From Antedon bifida (Eukaryota; Echinodermata; Crinoidea; Comatulida; Antedonidae): a stretch of 64,000 bases of DNA. Positions 14,101 through 26,100 of the stretch are shown here, one piece after another. Numbering within the stretch: position 1 is the stretch's first letter; every line of letters begins with the position of its first letter. The notes beneath the pieces are model-generated. The model had not been told where the DNA came from. It ran no database searches and saw only the letters and a program-made list of their open reading frames with translations. The DNA is taken from the NCBI GenBank assembly GCA_963402885.1, contig OY727098.1:9534717-9598716 (forward strand), read 5' to 3'. The translations under genes and the position numbers were made by a program.

Positions 14101-17100
14101 CATTGAATAATATGTTGATGAAACCGATTATCACTGTCTTCATAGTTACGTGCTTTTGTGATCAGCATTCCAGTATGTGCCGATTTTAAATTGCTGTTAG
14201 GTCATAGCAAATATATATCAACCTATATCTAGAGAACATCACAACAACAACAACATAGTTGAAGAGATGGAATGCTTATATGACATGCATGACCCTCCAG
14301 TCACCTCTTTTCTGCTTAAAAAAAGACTTACTTTCTGAATGTGATGATGGGAAAATTGATGTGTGAATGCCACAGAATAAAACGAGCATGTTTGCAGTAA
14401 TGTGTGTACTTAAATAGTTTGTACATTTATATTGATGATTCAATGTTAAGTGTATGATGTAACTACATAAATTATGCAACTAAAACTCATCCATAATTCT
14501 ATGGTATATACTGTAGAGAATTTAACAGTATGTTAAATTTAAGTATGTGAACATCTCTAAATTCTTAACGAATGTTATATAATTAATCAATATCTAGCAG
14601 TCATTAAATTAATGTTTAAGGTTAAACAATTTGTATTAAAAAAGGTGTAAAAATGGTATACAGTACTGAGGAGAATTTACCAAATTATGTGAACATCTCT
14701 AAATTCTTACTGAATATTATATAATTAAGCAATATTTATCAGTCATTAAATTAATGTTAAGATTAAACAATTTCAAGATAATTCTGAATTAATATACATT
14801 ATTCAGGGTTGGTTTATGTGCATTACCAATACAGTATTCACAATGTATATTAAAATAACAAACAAAAGGTATTGCATTGCTGAAAAACTCAACAGCATTG
14901 GACAATCTATTAGTTAGTGTATAAGCAGATAGATTTTAGTATTAGATTTGGTTATTTTTCATCTACTGCCCAAAAATTCTGTACCAATTTTAAAATAATG
15001 TATTACAGGTATGGATTATAAGGTATGTGAAGTAGCTTTAAACTGTGGATAATAAAGTATGATGTTTTTCCTTTACTGGTCATTGAAGATTTATTGACTT
15101 TTGCCAAGGGTTATAATGTCAACAACTTAGCAAAAACAAGAGTAAATATTATGTTATACAAGGGAAGATATCTGTTAGGAAAAACTAGTCGACCCATATA
15201 GATGTCTGTGTGCTATATGCAAACAGCTTACTTGATAAAATAACTTGTTTGTTGACTCTAGTCTATAGTTCATTCATTGAAACAAAACAAAGTCTATTAC
15301 GTGACTAGCTTACCTGGATGAACCGACATAGGCCTTTTCCCCTTCAAGGGGAGAACATAACCGAAAAGTAACATTTTATTCATGAACTCCCCTCCAAGAC
15401 AGTGGTATCGCCCATGCGCCACGCCCTCAGGTGGGCGGCAACGCCCATGCATACCTCACCATTTCTTTTCGAGACGTCGAAACGTTAACACGTTCCGACA
15501 ACAGAGGAGAACAATAGAACCATTGTGTTTGGATTACTTATAGTATTGTGCGATACTGAGCCTAGCTTTGCCGTTGGAGTGGATTATACACGAAAGATCT
15601 GTTTTGTTGTGTGAGCAGCTACTGCTAGAAGCTAAAGCAACGCTACTCACGTTAAACTTATCTGCCAACGAAGCTAAGTATCATAGTTTTCGGCCGTTAT
15701 CCGTGGGATTTCGGTCTGGTTTTAGTGTGCTAACTGAACATCGCTAGCCAAGACCCGGTGCCGGGTTTCCTTGGTCAGTTGTTGTGGGCTATACGTGTGC
15801 TAGTCACCATGCCCAAGATGGCTTGTGTTGCGTGCGGGGGGCCTCGTGCCACGATAAAGTGGGATAAACACACGAAGTGCTTATCCTGTAGGGATTGCAG
15901 CCAAGCCGATCCGTGTGAAGTGTGTGTCAGGTGGCCTCCGGCGCGGTTCGCCGCTCTTCCAACACGCGCTGAGAAGACCTCGCCTATACCTGAGTCTTCC
16001 GCGGAGGCTCCGCCGCTGCCCCCGATCCCGGTAATTCCGCCGTCGATCCCGGTAATTCCACCGCCGATCCCGGTAATTCCGCCGCCAATTCCAACTGTTA
16101 CACCGCCGTATGTTGGTCAAAATACGTCAAGTCAAGCTCCTGCGGAGCAACAATTCGACTTGTCTCCCGCCTTTCTACAGGCGGTCGCGGCGGCCGTACG
16201 GGCGCTGCCCAAGGATGGCCCTCCGCCGGTGCCATACATGCAGCCACCTCCGACTGTCCTTCTTCCCACGCCGGAACCGGAGGACGTTGACATGGAGGAC
16301 GACGAGACACTTGTGTCTTTCTCTGATTGCGACGACAGTGCGGGGGCACCCGGGCTCCAGACGTTGGTAAACCGTGTAGTACCGGCTGTACTATCTTACC
16401 TCGGGGTAGATTACGCGTACAAGGAGGCTACGCCGCTACCGGAGTACAAGCGCTTCACGACGTTCGGGGTACGCGCTCCGGTGCGTCACGCGCGAACGAG
16501 CCCAATCGTTCCCCTCGAGCCTGAGCTGCTAGAACGATTGGAGAGCGTGGCCCGGGAACCGCCGCGGCGGCCCGCGCCGGCCGAGTTTGCTACGGTATTC
16601 CCGGTCCCGCCGGCGCACTTTGAAGAAGTTCTTCGCTCCCCACCTATCCCGGATGCCGCGAAGGGGAGAGCGCGGGAGGACCAGGGTCTGGAATCGACTA
16701 GAACTGTTTTCCTTGACCCCACGGCTGCTAAAACCGAGGAGGCCCTCACTGCTTGTGATAAGGCAGCGCGTGAAACACTCCGCGTGCTCTCGATAGCGGG
16801 ATACCTGCTCTCATTCTTGGCAGACCCGGAGCGGCCAAAAGAACTTGATCCGGGCGTGATCACGCTACTGCAGCAGATCACGGGGCTTGCAGCCGACCAG
16901 CAAGCGTCAGTCGCATTAACAGCCAATGCCGCACGCCGAGTTAATTTGCTGCAAGCGACGGATATCGCGCCCGGCCATCATAAACGCTTTACTACCGTTG
17001 AGTCGTTTCGGTCTACGGACCTATTCTTTGGCACGTTCTCCCAGCGGGGGGATAAATGGGCGCGCGAACGAGAGGTTCGTAGGGAAACGCGCGCGCGCTT

Positions 17101-20100
17101 CCCTCAGAAGCGTGTTGCTTCTCAATCACGATCTCAAAGGGGCCCCCCGCGGGGGCCACCTCTCCAGCCGGCTCCGGCGCGTCCCACGCATCAACATGTA
17201 CCACCTCAGCCTGCTGCGCAGGCCACAGGTGCGTCTTCTTCACAGCCCTTTCGCGCTAACCCCACCCGCGGTGGGGCATCGAGGGGCCGTCGTCGCGATC
17301 GACGACGATACGCGCGGCGTCGTTGATGCAAGGGGACGGTCCACTCCCAGCGGGGGGAGTGGACGGTCCACTCCCAGCGGGGGGAGTGGACGAGTGGGGG
17401 GTCGCCTCCGCGAGTTCGGTGGGGCGTGGGACTCACTCCTACAAGCGGACAGTTGGGTCTGCGCGACCGTACAGGAGGGCTACCGTATCGAATTTACAGC
17501 AACCCCGGTGCCGGGGACGATAAGCCACACTCGGATCCCGAGCGATCCAGAGATGCGCGGCGCCCTCCTGGACGGCGTTTCCGACCTTTTACGCAAGGGC
17601 GCGGTCGTTCCGGTCGACGCTCGACACGCCCCACCAGGACACGAGTCTACGATGTTCCTGGCTCGCAAATCCTCCGGCGGATGGCGACCGATACTAAATC
17701 TCAAGAGTCTCAACAAGCGCTACATCCGACCAGCCAAATTCAGAATGGAGACGCTCTCCACGATTCTGCTTGGCCTGCGACGAGGAGACTGGGCAGCCTC
17801 AATAGATCTCAAGGATGCGTACTTCCATGTACCCATCTTCGAGGCCGATCAGCGGTGGCTGCGCTTCCGCATAAGCAACCAAATTTACCAATTCGTAGCA
17901 CTCCCGTTCGGGCTGTCGACAGCCCCACGGGTCTTTACGCGTGTCGTTCGGGCGCTGGCAGCGTTCCTGCATCGACACGGTATCCGTATACACATGTACT
18001 TAGACGATTGGTTGGTTGTGGCCCAGTCACGAGATCAGTTGCTGCGCAACATAGATTTCGTCCTCGACGCCACGGAACGAGTAGGTTTTTTAATCAATCG
18101 GGACAAGTCGTGCCTGCTCCCGACTCAGTACCCGCAATACCTTGGAGCCCGGATCAATCTGAACACATGCGTGGCTCACCCGACCGCAGCGCGAGTGGTC
18201 TCGGCGCAGGCAGCTCTGGCCGGTCTGCTCGCGAGTTCGGCTCCAACGGTATTCGACTGGCTCAGGACTCTGGGCTTCCTCGCCAGCTTCGTCGACCTAC
18301 TCCCATTCTGCCGTCTCAGAATGAGACCATTGCAGATTCATCTGCTTGCGGTTTATCGACCCGCGTCAGACTCTATCGACAAAGTGGTGCCGGTGTCCCC
18401 ATTCGTGGCGACACACATTCGTTGGTGGCTAAACGCAAAAACTCTCACTGCCGGCCGGTCGTTCGTCAGGTCCACGCCAGACATACGAATTACTACCGAT
18501 GCCTCCGAAACCGGATGGGGAGGACACAACAACTGACCAAGGAAACCCGGCACCGGGTCTTGGCTAGCGATGTTCAGTTAGCACACTAAAACCAGACCGA
18601 AATCCCACGGATAACGGCCGAAAACTATGATACTTAGCTTCGTTGGCAGATAAGTTTAACGTGAGTAGCGTTGCTTTAGCTTCTAGCAGTAGCTGCTCAC
18701 ACAACAAAACAGATCTTTCGTGTATAATCCACTCCAACGGCAAAGCTAGGCTCAGTATCGCACAATACTATAAGTAATCCAAACACAATGGTTCTATTGT
18801 TCTCCTCTGTTGTCGGAACGTGTTAACGTTTCGACGTCTCGAAAAGAAATGGTGAGGTATGCATGGGCGTTGCCGCCCACCTGAGGGCGTGGCGCATGGG
18901 CGATACCACTGTCTTGGAGGGGAGTTCATGAATAAAATGTTACTTTTCGGTTATGTTCTCCCCTTGAAGGGGAAAAGGCCTATGTCGGTTCATCCAGGTA
19001 AGCTATCACTCATAGACTACCAACACCACTCTTGGTTTGTGTAATTGTTTATTCTGATCATAGGTGGCATCTGTTCTGTAGTGTAGTCTGTTTCAGTAAT
19101 AATTTAGGCACTGAATTTTTATTCCGTGGAAATGTAGGAAAATAACTTTAATGAGAGTCAGATAAAACACAATACCTTGATAGTTACCCTGCTCTCTGAA
19201 AGGCTCTTGGTTCTCCAAGTGTACATAAGCAAGATATTCAGTACATGGAAACTGGACTTTTTTACCAACCGTACTAGGCTGTGGTACCCCTTCCCTTTCG
19301 CACAACTGACTTACATGTACTTTGTTATTGACTTGTTTCTATAAGTATCATTACAATTGTTTGTAATGATTATCATCATATATTTACATTAATGTTGTGA
19401 GCATACCTAAACTCATTATGTATAATAGACTGTACTACACATTAATTGTTAATGTTTTGTATGGAGATGATGCTCTGTTAGTGTCATACTGCACGCTTAC
19501 ATACATAATTACTGTACATATTTCCAAATCAATTGGATTATTCCTAACAAAGGAATATTAAAATAATACTGAATTAAAGACTTAAAAACATCTTTGGAAG
19601 AAAATGAAATGCACTAAAATAGAATTAGTCATTAGTACAAATAATTATTTGTAAAATTTTAACAATATAAAGCAAATTACAGTTATATTGAAGACAAACC
19701 TCCAAAATTTAAAGATGTATTAAACTATTATCCCCCAAAACATGGGAAATGTTGAGATAAATAAAATGACTTTTTATAAGCCATTTTGCTGTTTTATAAT
19801 AAAACGTTGAAGAAAAAAAAGAAGGAATAATGATTTGGTTTTAGAATGTAGTACTTTATAATTATAATAATTAGTGTAATTATACAAGTGTCTGTCTTTT
19901 AATATAATTGTGTTGAATGCACTGTATATAATCATTCATTGTTGTTCCAAAACTAAATTTGTTATTGCCCATGAAAATACAAAATTGTGTTGTTTTTATA
20001 GATTTTTTTTTACTGAATGATTTAAGAGGCGATTAACTGTGCAGGGCATGGTGGGTTCAAGATTGTATTCAACATTCTGTCTGGATAGCCTCTTTTATTG

Positions 20101-23100
20101 GCTTAGTGTATGTCAAGTTACATTCACGACTCTCAGACACAATTGTTTTGTTGTCGGTACAACAAAGTTTTATAATGCTTGGTGTGGGTGAGTAAATGCA
20201 TGAGTATGTACCCTATTATCTTGAAGAATGGAACATTCTATAGGTGCCTATTCATTATTATGTTTTTTGTTTGTTTACCATAATTGCTTTCCAGCTTTCA
20301 GATGAAATGGTAGATTATAAATTGGTATTTATTCAAATTGCAACATAAGTATTAAAACATAGCAACTAAAATGCGTAATTGAGTTCTAATTTACATGAGG
20401 TAAAAATATCAAAAAGGTCAAATAATATACAGTATATTATTATTATTTATTTAATTTTTTGTATATATATTAAGTTGCCACAGGAATAATGATACAAAAG
20501 TAATTCATCTTTTACTTCCACATAACAAAAAGAAAAAAAAATATAAGTCAAACCGAATAAGTATATTATATATATATATATATATATAAACACAACAGGC
20601 AAGGAACATTAATTTTAAACCGCCCGGTGATATACTGAAAATTTAGTAATTAATTTGAAACGATAAGATGAGGAAATCTGTGAGAATAAGAAAAATTCGC
20701 CCCAACCTGCTTAATATACAGATGTCCTAACCATTAGACCAATAGAGCTTTCATGGTATAGTTCAACCCCATTGGATAGCGACTCTTTAACATTGTCGGC
20801 GTGGTACAGCGGGAATATATACTGTATTATATATATATATTAAATTATTATATTATTAATTATTAAATATAAACTATGACATCATGTTCAGTTCCCCAGT
20901 TCTTAGTAGAGAAACCACAATGAATTAGTACAACAATATAGGTACATAGAAAGATCAATTGCAAGGTTACAGTTAATTTTTATACATTTTTTACATTTTT
21001 TTGGTTTTATTATTAAACTAGTTCATTCTTTTACCAAATGATATAATATACATATCATATTGCAAGTATAGTTGTTCATATTTCATTTAAATAGTTTTAA
21101 ATTGATACAGCAGTTGATTTTGTATAAAATATAGATGTATACAATTTGCAAAACAGGTAAATCGATTCAATTCCCAAAATTAAGCTTTAAAATAGGTTAT
21201 TACTAAACTTCAAATTTTTCTTTGAAATCTAAACATACATCCTTTAACGAAATTCATTCATACTTTTGAAATTGAATTTCCAGAACTATATTTTTGTTTT
21301 ATCAATTAATGGATTTTATAGGAATCAGCAAAAATAGAAGGGATGAAACTAAACTAAAAGTGATTGGGCTGTAACATTTTTTTTAATTTTTAAGTAACTT
21401 AACTTTAGTTATTCCAAATTTGTTTAGATATTTAACAAATTTAATATAATAATGATATTTTTCACACGATTTTGCATTGTATAGGAAATTATCCCGATTG
21501 ACAATATTGAGAAATGCAATAACAAAATTGTGTATACCATGTTGAAATGTGATGTGACGTTATAATAACAATAATTTAAACCGTCTCAGCAGGCAAGGAA
21601 TTCTGAACAGTTTAATTCAAATGTCTAATCAAGCTTGCTATGTTTACTAATTGCAGTGATCAATAAATAAGTTGTTCCAATCTCATATAAAAAGAAAGTC
21701 ATACATCTCGTCTACTTGATACCAAAATCAATTTTAGAAAAACATGCTTCAACATTCAGTTGATATAGTCACAAATTATATGTGTACCTACAGTATGTGT
21801 ATATATATATCACCCAATTTGTTATCATAGAGGCGGGATTTTCACATCAGGGGAGATTCTTTATTTTGTTTATCAAAGTCACATAGACTTGACAAAAAAT
21901 GTCTATAAATGTATGGTACAAAATGATTTGTTCTTTTATGAAACTTACTAATAATAAATGCACATTTGTGGTTGAATGATATTTGTACCAATAGCCTAAA
22001 TCTTTCAATAATGTTAAATTATGTTAATTGAAAATAGTGATACTTCTGATTGCTTGTACTGTTGTTTTTAAACAATTGATCAGGCAGCTTTTAGTCTGGT
22101 CACTTCGTTGAGTATTGTTAATAACATGTTTGTTTTTAAGTGTTTATGACCAGTAGGTAAACTGTCATGAACAATATTCTCAATTATTCTAAATATATTC
22201 ATTCCTTCATTGTATTTTGGGAGAAGCGTGTCCAACTAAGCTTAGTGTAGATTATAAGAGATTTTACTTTAATTGTGTTTAATTCATCCACTTTTAGAAA
22301 GGCCGAAAATTGCTGAAGCTTTCCAAGTGCTTGATTTTATCTGTTTTTTTTAAATTCTACGAAGATACTATGTTTCTGCTGTTTTCTCTATAATATAGTA
22401 TACAGATTGTTGAAATACTCTTTGTGCACAGATAAATAATACCTTGCACATTTCTGGAAAAGTAATTTAGTTTCATATGCATGGTATTTGCAATTCTGAA
22501 GTTTACAGAACCATTTTAGCAGGAATGCTAACAAAATATTATTCCAAAAATCATGTATATAATGTGTACACCTTATGAATATAAACCAATCAACAGAGAA
22601 CAACTTTAATACATTAGTTACCATATCTAATGTCATAATTTTGTTTCCAATGCAGAATTCAGTATATTAACATGCGTTTATGTTAAATGGCTGAGAAGCT
22701 GCGATAAAGGCTTATTTGACCCATCAATTATTGTAAATATATTAGGCTTCAGTACATGATATTTAGTAGGATATAAGCCTCACTGATAACATTTTTTCCT
22801 ATAATGTATGTGAATGCAGAGCATGTGCAGTGCTGTATAATAATAAAACCCAATGTATTTTATAAATTGACTGTCTTTTGAATAGAAATAAACATTATTT
22901 GTACCTTCCTGATATTTTAGATTATACCTAATATTCAAGGTATTGTTTAAATGCTACTAATGTGGAAGACAAGTAAACAAACAATAAGTTTGATTTAATG
23001 TTGATATTTTTGGTTAAAGATATATTGTCCCCCTAAAAAAATATTTTTTTACATTTTTTTGTTGAATATGTTATTTTAATGTCACATAATAGTTATTCAC

Positions 23101-26100
23101 TCTCACAAAAAATTAGGTCTGAAAAAAATTTATTTACCTGAGAAAAATGTAATTTAAAGCAAAAAATGGTCCTGTTTATTTTGCCTTTTTATAGGTGAAA
23201 TAATTCTTTCCCCCCGTTTTTTTTCTTATGGAAGTGAACAACTTCATTAAAACTGCAAAATGGCCTATTCAAAGTCCGATTTTAAAGATCTTTATTTTTC
23301 ATGATTTTGGGGACAATACATCTTTAAAGAACAAATCAAGAATAGTAGAACAAGTAAAACAAAAAGAAAGTAAAGTAAAAATAAATAAATCAAATCATCT
23401 CCAAATCACTATTTTAAAATAGATTCTTTGCAGGACATTATGATGACCTGTTTTAAAACCTTCACATTTTAATCTGGTCCTGAATGAAAATGGGGCACAA
23501 AGATTTTAGGGTTCGGGGAGCAGACAGTCTAGGTAAATAACATCAACAGAACAACAGATAGTAATTTAAAATAAATTGCACAAAAGAGGTCATGCTGTAT
23601 GGCTTATTATTGTGTAAAGTTCCAAGGTCAAAAAATAAGAGAAAATACTTGAAAAATCAGAATACCTTTTGTATATGACCAGCAGTGGTTTGTGTCAATG
23701 ATCGATAGTGGAATTCAAGCATAATTGTTCCAAATACTTTATACAATACACTGTGTATTAAACATTATTCGGGGTCAGTATAAGCCCTATCTATTCTAGG
23801 TCAGAACAACTATGTTTTGAGAAAAACAAGTTTGTTTTGCAAGTACAGCAGAAATTAGGGAAATTACAAATATTTTTCATTCACTATATAATAAAAAAGT
23901 AAATTCGTCTATTGTACTTTTAAAGTGGATATAAGCCTTAGTTGGTATTTTTTTAAACTGTTTAAACACAGACAAAAAATATCGACCAAACATTTTAAAT
24001 TTGTAAAGTTATTAGTAAATTAGAATCAAATAGATCAAAGTGTAACATTCTCAATGTGTTGTGCCTCTTTATTTGGAGTTACCTTACTTTATTTTAAACT
24101 AGAAATGAGAGGGAAGGAATACATTTGGTTCCATAAATGGTAAACAGTTATAAGGCACATTTAAAACCATAGGCATTAATGTTTCCTACTACTACTAATG
24201 TTACTTGTTAAATTAATATAATTATTCTTCAATAGGCCTAATAATGTAAAAACTATAATTTTCAAATTGTTGTTTTCAATAGATTCTATATTAGTAAGTT
24301 ATGCAACAAAAAATACAAATGATTAAGTTGTTATATTCTCTCAAGACTAGAGAAGAAAAGTCAAAATAGCATATTTGTTGGATGATTTTAAGTGATGATT
24401 AATGGCATCCTCCCTCTGTGGTTAGCCACCCAAGCAATTTCATCATGATGATGATTTTCAAAGCTGGTACTTAAGTAAACTTCTTAGCAATGTAATGCTA
24501 TCATACACTGTAGTTGTGAAACACAGATGACATCAAGCCCTAGGGATATAAAGACAGGTGCATATTTTTATTTATGTAATCATGATATTTGTGTATGACT
24601 AATAAACCTGATGTTTTCAACATTTTTTATTTTAATCACAGAATAAAAAATGAATAAACAAATATTACTTATATAAAATACTCTGTAATAAATAATAAAT
24701 AATAATAATAATAAAATTAATCATAATTTAGTTTAAATGAATACTGTAATACTAATTAATTTATTGTTTTATAATATGTAACCAAATTGAAATGAAATAA
24801 TATAATTAATTATTGTAATAATGTAATAATAAAGTCATTCACCTTTATTCATCCATTGGGAAATTACATTGAGCTCATAGTTCAAAATACAAAAATATAA
24901 TATATTAAATATATAATAAAAAGCAATTCACCATTATAAAAATATCCAAACATTTAGTCATTAAATTAAAAAAATATATATGAAGGTAGAAATTTAGCCA
25001 TTTAGATATATAAAATGTGCTCCTAAACAAATAACCCAATATATATAATCAATCAATAGGTTATTTTGAATTTGTGTCTACAGTAGAACTCCTCCTATTT
25101 AAGAGGCACTTTCTCATGAAACGAATGAGTCCTAATATCTACGGCCAACCCCTGATTCATGGTTGGTTGGTTCCAAAGGTGTAGTATACTGTATGAAGCA
25201 ACCATAAATTGATTAATTTATTGTTTGTTAAAATGTTTAAAATGAGCATGTTTAGATACTATTTAGTGTAGGTGTGTTAATGTTTGTTGGGAATTGAGAT
25301 AAAGGTGCTGTAGAAAAACAGGATATTGCACAATACATTGAATTAAAAGCCTTGGAAAAATTGTTTACTAAAGGCCAATTAAATGTAAGTTAATGAACTT
25401 CAGTAACTCAAACAACGTGATGACTCATTGGTTACAAACAAGAAGTTGATTATTTTTTATTTATTTATAATATGTATATAAATTTACAGGCATATAGAGA
25501 AACTTTTTGCTTCTGTATTTGATGTTATGGTACTTTAATAAGGTTAATAAGAATGAAAGTAATATGAAAATAAACCAATTTAAATGAAGAATTTCATAAA
25601 TTCATAAACTTTATTTGCATTTATTCATGTAAAAAAACTATAATAATAATCTACAAACACTACCCTAGTGTGGAAAAAATCATAACTGTAAATTATATGT
25701 CATTTATATACCAAAATAACTAACTTCTTTCAAAACAAAGCAATTTTTTTAATATGTATTTAAATGAAGTGTGAAAATAAAAATTCTCATTCGTTGTGAT
25801 GGTTATTAGATAAATTTTCAGTAAAATATTTCCAGAGAAGGAATATGACTCCATATGGCAGTGAATGTTGAAATTAGCATATTGAACCTTGGCACAAGTT
25901 TTTTTTAAACGAGGAACAATAAACGGTGTGTTGTAATGATGCTGAAAGCTTTTTCTCGCTGGAAAAATGTAATTCATTAAATAAACTACACATATTTTTG
26001 TAAGATACTTAACTTTCCGAAGACTCAAATGTTCTCACTTTTTTTTAACAAGTGTTCTAATTCTTGTTTTTTTTATACTACTCTTCTACAAAATTGTCTA

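Larger units (their letters stand above)
15306..19005 (+). mobile_element. DIRS-like retrotransposon with long inverted ends, recombinase missing
   Basis: A 3.7-kb insert, much richer in G+C than its surroundings, bounded by perfect 481-bp inverted repeats (15306-15786 and 18525-19005). It carries gag (15809-17326) and a DIRS-type reverse transcriptase (frame 16926-18536). Intact DIRS elements also carry a complete RNase H, a tyrosine recombinase and usually a methyltransferase-like frame; here all of these are missing. The right repeat interrupts the RNase H frame straight after its first catalytic Asp. Identical repeats and open frames imply a recent insertion. It lies in sense orientation in dok7 intron 2. 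No flanking target duplication is obvious, as expected for recombinase-mediated insertion. Movement would need recombinase supplied in trans. Confidence 0.88.
19006..23013. other. dok7 intron 2, right of the DIRS element
   Basis: AT-rich noncoding DNA with TA tracts at 20571-20589 and 20826-20841 and a tRNA-like relic near 20700. A minus-strand 70-codon frame at 19093-19305 contains a fairly protein-like stretch, but I do not recognise it and see no supporting partner exons. Confidence 0.4.

Noticed and set aside
16486..16926. 146-codon minus-strand frame in gag
   Set aside because: Ser/Arg-rich antisense shadow of a GC-rich gene, no domain.
17426..18589. 387-codon plus-strand frame overlapping the RT
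   Set aside because: It lies in another frame of the GC-rich RT coding sequence and has no RT or recombinase motif; it is a composition shadow.
19093..19305. Minus-strand 70-codon frame beside the DIRS element
   Set aside because: Partly protein-like (TEYLAYVHLENQEPF), but I recognise no family and find no partner exon or conserved splice context I can trust.
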